A stretch of DNA of 64,000 nucleotides from Enhygromyxa salina (GCF_002994615.1 NZ_PVNK01000232.1:1-64000), one strand, 5' to 3'. Positions 1 through 10,995 are shown, counted from the first letter of the stretch. The notes: generated by a model from the sequence alone, not told the origin. Made by a program: numbers and translations.

Positions 1-2
1 CC

Positions 3-164
3 GATGAGGGGGGCGGCGAGGGGTGTGCGTGCACGGTCGGGGCCGATGGACCGCCCGGTCCGGGGACGCTCTTTGGCCTCGGCGTGATGTTGCTTGGGGT
101 CGGCCGGCGCCGCACGCGGCGGCGTGGATCCGGGCCGCGCGCGCGCGGTCGCCGAGTCCGATAG
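3..164 (+). CDS. C-terminal end of a MYXO-CTERM-anchored protein (partial)
   Basis: Only the last 53 codons lie in the window; the reading frame enters from the left edge and ends at a TAG at 162-164. The visible part has a Gly/Glu-rich stretch, then a CAC cysteine pair, a hydrophobic helix (GTLFGLGVMLLGVG) and a tail rich in arginine. This order of cysteine, membrane helix and Arg cluster is the hallmark of myxobacterial C-terminal sorting signals, in which the protein is processed near the cysteine and kept at the cell surface. The nature of the mature protein cannot be seen. The call rests on the tail alone, but frame, composition and position agree. Confidence 0.6.
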   Translation, partial: DEGGGEGCACTVGADGPPGPGTLFGLGVMLLGVGRRRTRRRGSGPRARGRRVR

Positions 165-173
165 ACTCCGGCC

Positions 174-1322
<1,149 letters not shown>

Positions 1323-1359
1323 GGGGGCCGGGGGAGACGGTCCCGGGCTCGAGACCAAG

Positions 1360-1396
1360 AGGAAGGCCTTGAATGGTAACCATTCAAGGCCTTCCT
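1360..1396. terminator. Perfect hairpin between lipoprotein gene and tRNA-Ser
   Basis: An uninterrupted inverted repeat centred on 1378 (arms AGGAAGGCCTTGAATGGT and its complement, with a minimal loop). It lies 37 bases after the lipoprotein stop and 4 bases from the 3' end of the tRNA on the other strand, so it could end transcription in both directions. No strong T-run follows on either side. Confidence 0.6.
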
Positions 1397-1400
1397 GCTT

Positions 1401-1487
1401 CGGAGCCAGAGGGATTCGAACCCTCGGTAAGGTTTCCCCTACACAGGATTAGCAATCCTGCACCTTCAGCCACTCGGTCATGGCTCC
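1401..1487 (-). tRNA. tRNA-Ser (GCU)
   Basis: Read on the minus strand, GGAGCCA (1487-1481) pairs with TGGCTCC to form a 7-bp acceptor stem, followed by discriminator G. The anticodon loop TTGCTAA gives GCU, which decodes AGC/AGU. The long variable arm expected for tRNA-Ser is present (TGTAGGGGAAACCTTACC), and the T-arm has GGTTCGAATCC. The CCA end is not encoded. The total is 87 nt. Confidence 0.95.
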
Positions 1488-1587
1488 TTGGGGTCGCCGA
1501 AGCTAGCGGTATTGGCTCGCGCTTGCAAGGTGCGGGGCGTGTTGCCGGACCCGGCGAGGGCCGGCACACTCTGGGGGCGAAGCAATC

Positions 1588-2328
1588 GTGAGCAAGCCCG
1601 CGCAACGTCCGCCCGATGACGCCAAGCCCCTCGAGCTCGTCATGCACGCGAGCACCGAGGTGCTGCTCCTGGCCCTGTCCTTCATGGTCGGGATGGCGGC
1701 GCTGATCGCTCTGATGGCCGTTGGCGTGATCCCCGATCCCGAGGGCGCCGCGTGGTCCGGGATCGTCGCGGGTCCGGTCTTGATCGGCACCGCTGGGGCC
1801 GCGTACCTGGGCTTCGAGAGGCTGCTGGGGCGCAGCGAGGGCCCGGCGCGACCGCTGGTGAGCCCGGCCGAGCGCAAGCGCGCGGGCGTGTGTGTGCTGA
1901 TTGCGCTGGCCGGGGTGGTGGTCGCGCTCGCCGGCAGCGCGGTGCTCGGCTTCATCCAAGAGCAGCTGCTCGAGACCGCGGTCGAGGAGCAAGAGGCGAT
2001 CGTCGAGCTCGTCGCGCGGGGCCAGACCTGGGAGCTGGCGCTGCTCGCCGTGTCGGCGGTGGTCTTGGCGCCTCTGACGGAGGAATGGCTGTTTCGTCAC
2101 ATGTTCTTTCGCCGGCTGCTGCACCGCTCGGGCCTGACGCTCGCGTGGATCCTCCCGGCGCTGGCGTTCTCACTTGCCCACTGGAACCCCGTAGGCGTGG
2201 CGATCTACGTGTGGCTGGGGCTCGTATTCGCCGCCTGCTACCTGCTCAGCGGGCGCCTGTGGGTTGCGATGGCGGTTCACGCCGGCCACAACGCCGTCGC
2301 CTTCTCCCTGCTCTTGTGGCCCCCATGA
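1588..2328 (+). CDS. CPBP family intramembrane metalloprotease
   Basis: 246 residues from a GTG. It is a polytopic membrane protein carrying the three motifs of the CPBP (CAAX protease and bacteriocin-processing) family near the C-terminus. These are a Glu-Glu pair followed by Arg (EEWLFRHMFF, near residues 167-176), HWNPVG for the HxxxP-like motif, and HAGHN for the last metal ligand. Family members are integral-membrane proteases; in bacteria they serve in peptide maturation, immunity or regulated proteolysis. The substrate is unknown. About six hydrophobic segments are visible. It stands alone between two tRNA genes, so context gives no function. Confidence 0.85.
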   Translation: MSKPAQRPPDDAKPLELVMHASTEVLLLALSFMVGMAALIALMAVGVIPDPEGAAWSGIVAGPVLIGTAGAAYLGFERLLGRSEGPARPLVSPAERKRAGVCVLIALAGVVVALAGSAVLGFIQEQLLETAVEEQEAIVELVARGQTWELALLAVSAVVLAPLTEEWLFRHMFFRRLLHRSGLTLAWILPALAFSLAHWNPVGVAIYVWLGLVFAACYLLSGRLWVAMAVHAGHNAVAFSLLLWPP

Positions 2329-2339
2329 TCGAGGGGTCC

Positions 2340-2368
2340 TTGCGTCGCCGCGAGTCGGCTGCTATGGA
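2340..2368 (+). promoter_or_regulatory. Possible sigma-70-type promoter of tRNA-Arg
   Basis: TTGCGT (2340-2345), a 17-base spacer and TATGGA (2363-2368), about 30 bases before the tRNA 5' end. Spacing is ideal but both hexamers are only partial matches. Confidence 0.4.
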
Positions 2369-2398
2369 CCCGGGCCGCGCGAGACAAACCAACCCCAT

Positions 2399-2472
<74 letters not shown>

Positions 2473-2475
2473 CGA

Positions 2476-2520
2476 GAGCCCCTCCTGGTCAAGGCAGACC
2501 AGGAGGGGCTCGGCTTTTTT
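2476..2520 (+). terminator. Rho-independent terminator after tRNA-Arg
   Basis: 15-bp perfect stem (GAGCCCCTCCTGGTC, 2476-2490, with its complement at 2497-2511), a 6-base loop, then GGC and six T (2515-2520). It starts 4 bases after the tRNA, so tadA needs its own promoter or read-through. Confidence 0.9.
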
Positions 2521-2547
2521 GGGCCCGGGCCAGCTCCCGGGAGCCGG

Positions 2548-3120
2548 TTGTTTGCGCCGCGGGCCTCGGCGGGCGATCCTGCACAGGTGGCGATCGAGCC
2601 CACGGCGGCGGATCTCGCGTACATGCGCCTGGCGATCGAGCTGGCCGCGGAGGCCGGGCAGCGCGGTGACGTGCCGGTCGGGGCTCTGGTGGTTCGCGAC
2701 GGGCGGATCCTCGGGACCGGGTTCAACAAGCGCGAGCAGGATCACGACCCCTCCGGTCACGCCGAGGTCGTCGCGATGCGCGAGGCCTGTCGCCAGGCCA
2801 GGCGTTGGCGGCTCGACGGCGCGAGCCTCTACGTGACCCTCGAGCCCTGCCCGATGTGCGCGGGCACGCTCGTCAACACCCGGATCGCGCGGCTGGTTTA
2901 CGGCGCCCACGATCCCAAGGCCGGGGCGGTCCGCAGCCTCTACCAGCTGTGTGAAGATCCGCGCCTCAACCACCAGCTCGAGGTCGTCGGCGGGGTCCTG
3001 GCCGAAGACTGCGCGACCCTGCTCAAGAATTTTTTTCGCGCGGCCCGAGCCCGGGCGCGGCGGGAGCGAGCGGCGGGCATCGAGGTGCCGCGCTGGGCCC
3101 GGAGCGGAGACGAGCCATGA
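2548..3120 (+). CDS. tadA: tRNA adenosine(34) deaminase TadA
   Basis: A zinc-dependent deaminase that converts A34 of tRNA-Arg(ACG) to inosine. The catalytic zinc site is complete: HAEVVA (His ligand plus catalytic Glu) and PCPMCAG (two Cys ligands). The core spans about residues 25-160, as usual for TadA. The C-terminal 25 residues are a basic Arg/Ala tail. The TTG at 2548 gives 190 residues; a GTG at 2587 would give a more typical length and is equally possible. The gene directly follows the gene of its tRNA substrate and its terminator. Its stop overlaps the next start (ATGA), which implies translational coupling. Confidence 0.92.
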   Translation: MFAPRASAGDPAQVAIEPTAADLAYMRLAIELAAEAGQRGDVPVGALVVRDGRILGTGFNKREQDHDPSGHAEVVAMREACRQARRWRLDGASLYVTLEPCPMCAGTLVNTRIARLVYGAHDPKAGAVRSLYQLCEDPRLNHQLEVVGGVLAEDCATLLKNFFRAARARARRERAAGIEVPRWARSGDEP

Positions 3121-4073
3121 CCGACGCGCTCGCCGATGAAGTTCAGCAGATCCAGGCGATGCTCACCCGCGAGCGCCTCGCGGTGGATCTGTGTGATGGC
3201 AAGCGCACGGCGTTCTTGACCCACGTCGGCGCCGCGTCGCGGCTGGTCCCGGGCCCGTGGATCGCTCATCGGCAGCAGATCATGGCCCTCGCCTTGGCCA
3301 ACCTCTCGCCGAGCCAGCGAGCGTCCCTCGCCCGCGCGGTGGTCGTCGAGTGGGGCCGGGAGTTTGGTGTCGGGCGCCTCGTGCTCGAGGCCGTCGCTTC
3401 GGGCCTGCCGCTCGGGGGCTCGTCGCTGAGCATGCGCCCCCGGACTCCGGGCGGCGAGGGCCGGCCGCACGTGCTCTACACCTGGGCCCTCGGACCGCGG
3501 GCCAGCCCCCACCGCTGTGACTGGCTGCTGCTGCGCGCCCAGCCGGGCTGGGCCTGCGACAACCCGGGTCGGCAGATCGGAGTCCGCGGGCTCGAGACCC
3601 TCGCGCAGCTCGGCGGCAGCGTGTTGTTGCTGGTCCCTAGCGCCGTCGCGGCCCGGCAGGTCGCCGACGTCGTCGGTCGGACCCTGGCCCTCGATGCTCA
3701 CCCCCGCTTCGCGCCCTACCTCGACGACCTCGACGCCGAGGCCGCGCTCTTGCTGTGGCCCCAAGACGCGATCGGGGCCGCGTCGCTCGACCGTCGCGAG
3801 TTCTCCACGGCCGTGTTGATCGCGGCGCCCGAGGCCGTGCGCGGAGAGGCCATGCGCTGGGCGGGGCAGCGACCCGGCGTCGAGCTCGTCGACGCGGCGT
3901 GTCCGGGCCGGATGAATCGCAAGGCGCTGGCTCGCTACTGGATCGACTGCGGCGGGCCCAAGGTGTTGTTGCGTGGAGATCCGGAGTGGGCGGCCGAGGG
4001 CCGGGCGTGGCTCGAGTCGATCGGCGCGACCGTGAGCGCCCACTCCGAGGCCACCCAGCTGGGCTTGTTTTGA
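3117..4073 (+). CDS. Unknown protein ending in a sliding-clamp-binding-like QLGLF motif
   Basis: 318 residues, coupled to tadA by an ATGA overlap. I do not recognise a family with certainty. The last five residues are QLGLF, which matches the bacterial beta-clamp-binding pentapeptide (QL[SDG]LF) at the C-terminus, where many clamp clients carry it. Residues about 280-310 (GGPKVLLRGDPEW, then ESIGATV) recall the end of RNA/DNA-processing metallo-beta-lactamases (HGEPEA, then LG..V). A middle stretch (GSVLLLVPS) could be a Rossmann-like strand. No metallo-beta-lactamase HxHxDH motif is present. It may be a degenerate or accessory nucleic-acid-processing protein. Coding is clear; the function is inferred only from these similarities. 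Confidence 0.6.
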   Translation: MTDALADEVQQIQAMLTRERLAVDLCDGKRTAFLTHVGAASRLVPGPWIAHRQQIMALALANLSPSQRASLARAVVVEWGREFGVGRLVLEAVASGLPLGGSSLSMRPRTPGGEGRPHVLYTWALGPRASPHRCDWLLLRAQPGWACDNPGRQIGVRGLETLAQLGGSVLLLVPSAVAARQVADVVGRTLALDAHPRFAPYLDDLDAEAALLLWPQDAIGAASLDRREFSTAVLIAAPEAVRGEAMRWAGQRPGVELVDAACPGRMNRKALARYWIDCGGPKVLLRGDPEWAAEGRAWLESIGATVSAHSEATQLGLF

Positions 4074-4101
4074 TCGGTTGATCGGCTGCGTCAGCGGTCT
4101 T

Positions 4102-4138
4102 TCGATCAATCGACCAATCGATCAATCGATCAATCGAT
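4102..4138 (+). repeat. TCGATCAA octamer tandem repeat
   Basis: About 4.6 tandem copies of TCGATCAA, the second reading TCGACCAA, between the QLGLF gene and the P460 lipoprotein gene. Further GATCGG words lie just upstream (4073-4086). It sits about 115 bases before the lipoprotein start and could be part of its control region. Confidence 0.8.
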
Positions 4139-4250
4139 GGTCGCGCGCGTCTGCGCGAAACACTCGCGTCGGGGGCAACGTTGGCGCTGGCAGCGGGCGC
4201 ACTTCCCGGCACTTGCCGCGCTCGCAACCCGATTGATCAGGAAAAACGAC

Positions 4251-4892
<642 letters not shown>

Positions 4893-4922
4893 GCGAGAGC
4901 TCTCGGCGACTGCTCTTGCGTG

Positions 4923-4949
4923 CCCGCTGGTCAAACAGCGGGTCTTTTT
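4923..4949 (+). terminator. Rho-independent terminator of the P460 lipoprotein gene
   Basis: 7-bp stem CCCGCTG/CAGCGGG (4923-4929 with 4936-4942), a 6-base loop, then TC and a five-T run. It lies 30 bases after the lipoprotein stop. Confidence 0.8.
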
Positions 4950-5139
4950 GCGCCTCGAGCCCCGAAAAATTCTCAAATACTACGAGATCGCGTCCGACGA
5001 GCCCGCCGACGAGCCCGCCGAGCTCGGGATCGAGAGCTTCCACGCCGAGGAGTACCTCGCGACCAACGACGTGATGGCCTCTCACCAGATCATCCCGGCC
5101 TGGGACTCCGGCTCGGTCAGCGATCGACTCTGCTATTGA
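4948..5139 (+). CDS. Small acidic hypothetical protein
   Basis: An open frame of 63 codons from a TTG that overlaps the T-run of the preceding terminator. Third codon positions are almost all G or C, as in the flanking genes, which argues for real coding. The product is acidic, with a DEPADEP stretch and a C-terminal SDRLCY. No signal peptide, membrane helix or known domain is visible. A start inside the T-run is odd: the true start may lie elsewhere, or the frame may be the decayed end of a longer gene. It ends 34 bases before the RDD-domain gene. Confidence 0.35.
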   Translation: MRLEPRKILKYYEIASDEPADEPAELGIESFHAEEYLATNDVMASHQIIPAWDSGSVSDRLCY

Positions 5140-5173
5140 CGCGGGTCCTGGGCCCGGCCACCCTGGACGTCTT

Positions 5174-5995
5174 GTGAGCTCGGCGGTTCAAGTAGCTCGT
5201 GGTCCTGCGCTCGACACCACCGCGCAGGTCGAGACGCCCGAGCACATTCGCTTCGACTATCCGCTCGCGGGGCCAACCCGCAGAGCGCTGGCCTACCTGA
5301 TCGACCTGCTGATCCGGGGCGGGGTCCTGCTCGTCGTCGGCGTCGTGGTCATGCTGGTCGACACCGCGACCGGGCTCGACGGCATGTCGATAGGCGCGCT
5401 GTTCGTGTTCTACTTCGTGCTCGACTGGTTCTACTACGTGCTGTTCGAGACGATCTGGAGCGGGCGCTCGCCGGGCAAGCGCGCGCTCAAGCTGCGCGTC
5501 GTCGGCCAAGACGGCCACTCGCTCACGGTCCTCGACTCGGTCCTGCGCAACCTCCTGCGGGCCGCGGACTTCTTGCCCTTCGGCTACTCGGTCGGGCTCG
5601 TGGTCATGGCCCGGGATCCAATGTTTCGCCGCCTCGGCGACATGGTCGCGGGGACCGTGGTCGTCGTCGAAGATCCCGGCCGGATCAGCGAGCGTCTCCA
5701 CCTCCATCCCCCGCCGACCCCGGCCGAGCTCGAGGCCATGCCCGCGCGGCCGCCGGTCTCGCGCCAGGAGCTCGACGCGATCGAGCTGCTCTTGCGCCGC
5801 CGCGGGACCCTCGCGCCGCTGCGGGAGCTCGAGCTGGCCGAGCTGCTCGCGCCGCTGCTCGCCGAGCGCATGGCCGTCAGCTACCAGGACCCCGTCCGCT
5901 TTCTCGGCCTGATCTACGCCCGGGCCCTCGGTCACGAGACGATCGCCCCGGTCGAGCAGCCCCACCCGACTCGACCTGGGGGAGGTCGGCGATGA
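5174..5995 (+). CDS. RDD family membrane protein
   Basis: 273 residues from a GTG. Residues about 28-175 form an RDD domain: a membrane segment starting RRALAYLIDLLI (with the family Arg and Asp), a second hydrophobic pair, the loop SGRSPGKRALKLRVV, and the closing MFRRLGDMVAGT. The C-terminal 95 residues are cytoplasmic and Leu/Glu/Arg-rich. RDD proteins are poorly understood; some are Na+/H+ antiporter-like. It is the first gene of a six-gene operon with SpoIIM-like, MoxR and DUF58 genes, an arrangement known in several phyla, where RDD proteins often lead the cluster. The stop overlaps the next start by four bases. Confidence 0.85.
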   Translation: MSSAVQVARGPALDTTAQVETPEHIRFDYPLAGPTRRALAYLIDLLIRGGVLLVVGVVVMLVDTATGLDGMSIGALFVFYFVLDWFYYVLFETIWSGRSPGKRALKLRVVGQDGHSLTVLDSVLRNLLRAADFLPFGYSVGLVVMARDPMFRRLGDMVAGTVVVVEDPGRISERLHLHPPPTPAELEAMPARPPVSRQELDAIELLLRRRGTLAPLRELELAELLAPLLAERMAVSYQDPVRFLGLIYARALGHETIAPVEQPHPTRPGGGRR

Positions 5996-7005
5996 GCGCC
6001 GGCCAGAGCCAAGACGAGTTCATCGCGCGTCGGCGCGCGAGCTGGAAAGAGCTCGAGCAGCTGCTGGTCCTGGGCAAGGAGCTGCACCGCAGCGCGCCGG
6101 CCGAGATCTCGCGCGCGGCCAGCCTCTACCGCAGCGTGTGCGCGGATCTGATGCGGGCGCGGGCCCAGTTCGGGCCCGACGTCGTGCGCTACCTCGACGG
6201 CCTCGCGGGCCGAGCCCACAACCTCTTGTACGGCACGCGGGCCTATCGCCTCGCCGGGCTGTGGGAGCTGCTGGTCCGCGACTTCCCCCGGACCCTGCGC
6301 CGCCGCTGGCAGTTCTTCGCCCTGGCCAACGCACTGTTCTACCTGCCCTTCATCTTGGGCATGCTCGGGGCCCTGGCCTCGGTCGAGTTCGCCGAGACGG
6401 TCCTCCCGTCCCAGACCCTCGCGCGCATGGAGTCGATGTACGAGCAGGGCTTCTACGCGGGCCGCGACGTCCACGAGGACTCGCAGATGGCCGGGTTCTA
6501 CGTGCTCAACAACGTCGGGATCGCGTTTCGCTGCTTCGCAACCGGGATCCTGTTCGGCCTCGGCAGCCTGTTTTACTCGATCTACAACGGCATGGTCATC
6601 GGCGTGGTCATCGGCTGGGTCATCCGCGCCGGCCACGGCGGCAACATCTTGACCTTCGTCTGTGGCCACGGGCCCTTCGAGCAGACGGCGGTCGTGATCT
6701 CGGCCGCGGCCGGGCTCCAGATGGGCTGGGCGCTGGTCAAGACCGACGGGCTCACGCGCATGGGCTCGCTCAGGGCCCAGGGCAAGGAGCTCGGCCACCT
6801 GATCGTCGGCGCGGCCGCGATGCTGGTGATCGCGGCGGTCATCGAGGGCTACTGGTCACCCTCGGCGGCGCCGCCCGAGCTCAAGTGGGCGGCCTCGGGC
6901 GTGTTCATCTTGTTCGTGACCGCGTGGCTGAGTCTCGGGGGCCGGCGCAGGCGCGGAGCTCGGCCCGTGGGCGCTCGGCCCGAGGGGGCGGGGGCCTCGC
7001 GATGA
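5992..7005 (+). CDS. Stage II sporulation protein M-like membrane protein
   Basis: 337 residues. The N-terminal 90 residues are soluble and helical; then about six hydrophobic segments follow in the SpoIIM (DUF95) pattern, including the conserved LNNVGIAFRCFATGILFG region and NGMVIGVVIG. A His-containing loop (GHGPFEQTAVVISAAAG) matches the family motif in which HG.E/FE precedes a hydrophobic helix. In endospore formers SpoIIM acts in peptidoglycan remodelling during engulfment; elsewhere the homologue travels with MoxR/DUF58 and its role is unknown. Start and stop both overlap neighbours (ATGA), so the operon is tightly coupled. Confidence 0.85.
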   Translation: MSAGQSQDEFIARRRASWKELEQLLVLGKELHRSAPAEISRAASLYRSVCADLMRARAQFGPDVVRYLDGLAGRAHNLLYGTRAYRLAGLWELLVRDFPRTLRRRWQFFALANALFYLPFILGMLGALASVEFAETVLPSQTLARMESMYEQGFYAGRDVHEDSQMAGFYVLNNVGIAFRCFATGILFGLGSLFYSIYNGMVIGVVIGWVIRAGHGGNILTFVCGHGPFEQTAVVISAAAGLQMGWALVKTDGLTRMGSLRAQGKELGHLIVGAAAMLVIAAVIEGYWSPSAAPPELKWAASGVFILFVTAWLSLGGRRRRGARPVGARPEGAGASR

Positions 7006-7856
7006 AGCTCGATGAAGCCCGCGTGGTCCTGCGCCCGCGCAACCTCAGCGAGATCTTCGATCTCGCCCTGCGCTTCGCGACCGACCCGGCGGCCAAGCTC
7101 TACGCCAAGCTCGGGGCCCTGACCTTGCTCCCGGCCTGGGGCCTGACCCTCGCGGCCCGCTGGGGGCTCGGCTGGGACTGGGGGCTGGTCTGGCTCCTGG
7201 CGCTGGCCCTCGTGACCCCGATCCAGGGCGTGTTCACGGTCGCGGTCGGCCGCATGATGTTCGCCGAGGAGGTCAGCGTGGCCGAGGTCCTCGGCCAGTA
7301 CCTTCGCCGGCTCCCGGCCTACATCGGCGCGCTCTTCGTCACGCGCGTGATGATCGGGGTGATGAGCCTGGGCTTCTTCCTGGTCATCCCGCCGCTGTGG
7401 ATGTGGGGCCGCTGCACCTACATCCACGAGGCCTGCCTGCTCGAGCAGGCCGGGCCGGTCGAGGCGGTCAGTCGCGCGTCGCGGATGATCAACCGCAACG
7501 TCATGAGCGCGGTCGCGCTGTTGCTGATGCTGACCCTCGCGGCGGCCGCCTTCGTGTTCGTGGCCGAGTCGCTGCTCAACGACGGCCTGCTCGAATTCGT
7601 GCTCCAGGTCGGGCGGCCCTTTGGCTCGCTCTTCGACGAGGGCGGCTCGGCGGCCGCCCTGCTCGGGCTGTTCTTGGCCGTGCCCTACTGGGCCACGGTG
7701 CGCTTCTTGGCCTACGTCGACCTGCGGACCCGGCGTGACGGCTGGGACGTGCAGCTGCGCTTCATGGCGATCCAGGCCGCGATCCAGGCGAGCGGGGCGG
7801 CGGCCGCCGAGTCGCGGGCCGGGCTGCGCGTCGAGCCCGAGGGGGCGCGGGCCTGA
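7002..7856 (+). CDS. Polytopic membrane protein of the MoxR/DUF58 operon
   Basis: 284 residues from the ATG at 7002, which overlaps the previous stop; a much longer upstream extension of this frame is only a shadow. It has five or six hydrophobic segments with a soluble N-terminus (RPRNLSEIFDLALRF). The layout resembles membrane proteins related to the membrane domain of glycerophosphodiester phosphodiesterase, which often sit at this place in MoxR/DUF4129 clusters. That resemblance is tentative. No catalytic residues are evident, and a structural role in the membrane complex encoded by this operon is the simplest inference. Confidence 0.8.
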   Translation: MKLDEARVVLRPRNLSEIFDLALRFATDPAAKLYAKLGALTLLPAWGLTLAARWGLGWDWGLVWLLALALVTPIQGVFTVAVGRMMFAEEVSVAEVLGQYLRRLPAYIGALFVTRVMIGVMSLGFFLVIPPLWMWGRCTYIHEACLLEQAGPVEAVSRASRMINRNVMSAVALLLMLTLAAAAFVFVAESLLNDGLLEFVLQVGRPFGSLFDEGGSAAALLGLFLAVPYWATVRFLAYVDLRTRRDGWDVQLRFMAIQAAIQASGAAAAESRAGLRVEPEGARA

Positions 7857-9883
7857 TGCTGGGCGTCTCGCTCTACCTCGCGGCCTCGCTGCTCGCGGCC
7901 GAGCCGGCCAGCTCGGCCGAGGCCTCGCGCGAGGTCGAGGAGGTCTTCGAGCAGCGGCGCTACTACTTTTGCGCCGACGACAACAGCTTCGTGGCGAGGC
8001 CGTGGGATCAGCGCTGGTGTGAGCTGGCCGCGCGGACTGACTACCGCCACTGTCGGGGCTTCGAGCGTGTCTGCGCCCAGGACACCGAGGGCTCGGGCGC
8101 CGACGCGTCGGGGTACGCGGCCGGCGAGGGCACGGAGGTCGGGAAGACGAAGCCGGACAGGGCCAACCCCAACGCCCGCCGCGAGCGCGAGCGCGAGCAG
8201 AGCCTGTGGGAGCTGCCCGACCTCGGCGGCTTCGCCAAGCTCCTGATGTGGATCCTGCTCATCGGCATCGGGCTCGGGGCCGTGATCGCGGTGGCCAAGA
8301 ATTTCGTCCGCGACGCCGAGCGCGACGAGCCCGAGCCCGAGCCCGAGCCCGACGCCAGCGAGTCGCTGATCGCCGCCCGGGCCGAGGCCCGGCGCGTGGT
8401 CGAGACCGACGTCCAGCGCCTGCTCGCTCGGGCCGAGCTCGCGGACAAGGCCGGGCGCCACGAAGACGCGATCAACGACGTCTACGCGGCCTTGCTGCGC
8501 CGGCTCGAGGGTGGGGGGCTGATCTCCGTCGATCGCTGGAAGACCAACGGCGACTACGTCCGGGCCCTGACTTCGCCGCTGCGCGGCGAGGTCCGCGAGA
8601 TCGTGCGCCTGGTCGAGCAGGTCCAGTTCGGCGCGGCCTCGGCTGAGGCCGGTCGCTACCAGACGATCCGCGCCCAGGTCGTCGCAATCGTGACCCGGGC
8701 GGCCCTCGCCGTCGCGCTGGCCCTCGGCCTCGGCGCCCAGACGGCCTGCGATCCCGACGAGCGGCCCGACAGCTCGGCGCTGGCCGGGCTCGGCACGGGT
8801 CCGAGCGGTCAGCGGGCGGTCGGCGAGCTGCTGCTCGGCTTCGACATCGAGGCCCGCTATCGCGCGGGGGCGATCGAGCAGCTGTCGAGCACCCACGGGG
8901 CGATCGTCCTGCTCGCCGGCGCCATGCTCGACAAGGAGGACTGGGAGCTGCTCCTGCGCTGGGTCGAGGACGACGGGGGCATGCTGGTCGTCACCAACTC
9001 GCTCGCGTTGCCGCGCAGCCTCGGCATCGAATCCACCCGGGACTCCGAACAGACCCCCCTCGCGCTCGAGCACGACGGCTACGACGCCTACTTCGACGAG
9101 CTCGAGTACGCCGCGCCGCTCGGGTACACGCTCGAGGTCCGCATGAGCGCCCGCGGCGAGACCGACGAGCTGCTCGTGCGGCCCGGCCCCGACCTGTGGG
9201 CCGACACCGCGCTGACCCAGCTGCCTTCGACAGAGCGGGCGCCCTACGTCGTCCGCCGTCAGCTCGGCGACGAGGGCGGTCAGGTCGTCGTGTTCGCCGA
9301 CCCCTACATGTTGACCAACGCGGCGCTGCTCGTGGCCGACAACGGCGCGTTCCTGGTCAACCTGTTTCGCAGCGCCGAGGTCGACGAGGTCGAGTTCGTC
9401 AACGGCTACACGGGCGCGGGCGCCGACGATCCCTTCGAGAGCGTGCGCAACGCCAAGCTCGGCGCGCTCTTCCTCCAGCTCTTGCTGTTCCTGGCCGTGC
9501 TCTACGCCGCGGTCGGCGTCCCCTTCGCTCGGCTGCGCGACCCTCAGCGCCAACGCCGACGGTCCTTCGCCGAGCATGTCCGGACCCTCGGTCAGCGCTA
9601 CGCCCAGGCCCGCGCGGCTCGCTACGTCGCCGGGCTGTACAGCGCGTGGGCCCTGGATCGCCTCCGCGAGCGGCTCTTGCCCGGCAGCGCCCGCGGGCTC
9701 CTCCCCCTCGCCCAGGCGATCGCCGCGCGGACCGGTCGCGACGAAGGCCGGGTCATGCAGACCCTCGTCCAGGCCCACGAGCTGCGCGAGACCGCGGGCC
9801 ACTCGACCCGCGGCGGGCCCGGGGATCTGGCCCTCATGCGCGAGCTCGCCCAGCTCCTCGACGAGACCGGCGGCGCCCGCTGA
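7856..9883 (+). CDS. DUF4129/DUF4350 membrane protein
   Basis: 675 residues. A signal-like N-terminus is followed by a cysteine-containing exported segment, a membrane helix at about 130-152 (MWILLIGIGLGAVIAV), and an acidic linker. Next comes a DUF4129-like domain (about 181-275; TNGDYVRALTSPLR and LVEQVQFG are the typical motifs). Another hydrophobic stretch at about 279-297 leads to a DUF4350-like domain (about 300-500; LLRWVEDDGGMLVVTN). A further helix at about 535-560 precedes an Arg-rich C-terminus. DUF4129 and DUF4350 are usually separate genes in MoxR operons, so this looks like a fusion of both. It presumably works with the MoxR and DUF58 proteins in envelope quality control or protein-complex assembly. 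Confidence 0.8.
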   Translation: MLGVSLYLAASLLAAEPASSAEASREVEEVFEQRRYYFCADDNSFVARPWDQRWCELAARTDYRHCRGFERVCAQDTEGSGADASGYAAGEGTEVGKTKPDRANPNARREREREQSLWELPDLGGFAKLLMWILLIGIGLGAVIAVAKNFVRDAERDEPEPEPEPDASESLIAARAEARRVVETDVQRLLARAELADKAGRHEDAINDVYAALLRRLEGGGLISVDRWKTNGDYVRALTSPLRGEVREIVRLVEQVQFGAASAEAGRYQTIRAQVVAIVTRAALAVALALGLGAQTACDPDERPDSSALAGLGTGPSGQRAVGELLLGFDIEARYRAGAIEQLSSTHGAIVLLAGAMLDKEDWELLLRWVEDDGGMLVVTNSLALPRSLGIESTRDSEQTPLALEHDGYDAYFDELEYAAPLGYTLEVRMSARGETDELLVRPGPDLWADTALTQLPSTERAPYVVRRQLGDEGGQVVVFADPYMLTNAALLVADNGAFLVNLFRSAEVDEVEFVNGYTGAGADDPFESVRNAKLGALFLQLLLFLAVLYAAVGVPFARLRDPQRQRRRSFAEHVRTLGQRYAQARAARYVAGLYSAWALDRLRERLLPGSARGLLPLAQAIAARTGRDEGRVMQTLVQAHELRETAGHSTRGGPGDLALMRELAQLLDETGGAR

Positions 9884-9914
9884 GCTGGCCTCGCGCTGGC
9901 CTCGCTGTCCTCAC

Positions 9915-9969
9915 CCTGTCCTCGCCCCTCGCCCTGTCCTCGCCCCTCGCCCTCTCCTCGCCCCCTCGC
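9915..9969 (+). repeat. 18-bp pyrimidine-rich tandem repeat, three copies
   Basis: Two identical copies of CCTGTCCTCGCCCCTCGC (9915-9932, 9933-9950) and a third degenerate one (9951-9969) fill the gap between the DUF4129/4350 gene and moxR. The strand asymmetry (C/T only apart from G) may affect mRNA structure around the moxR start. Confidence 0.85.
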
Positions 9970-9975
9970 CCGATC

Positions 9976-10941
<966 letters not shown>

Positions 10942-10995
10942 GCGTCGCGATGTCGGATTCCCCCACACCCCGCGCGAGCCATGCTCTCCGCGCAT

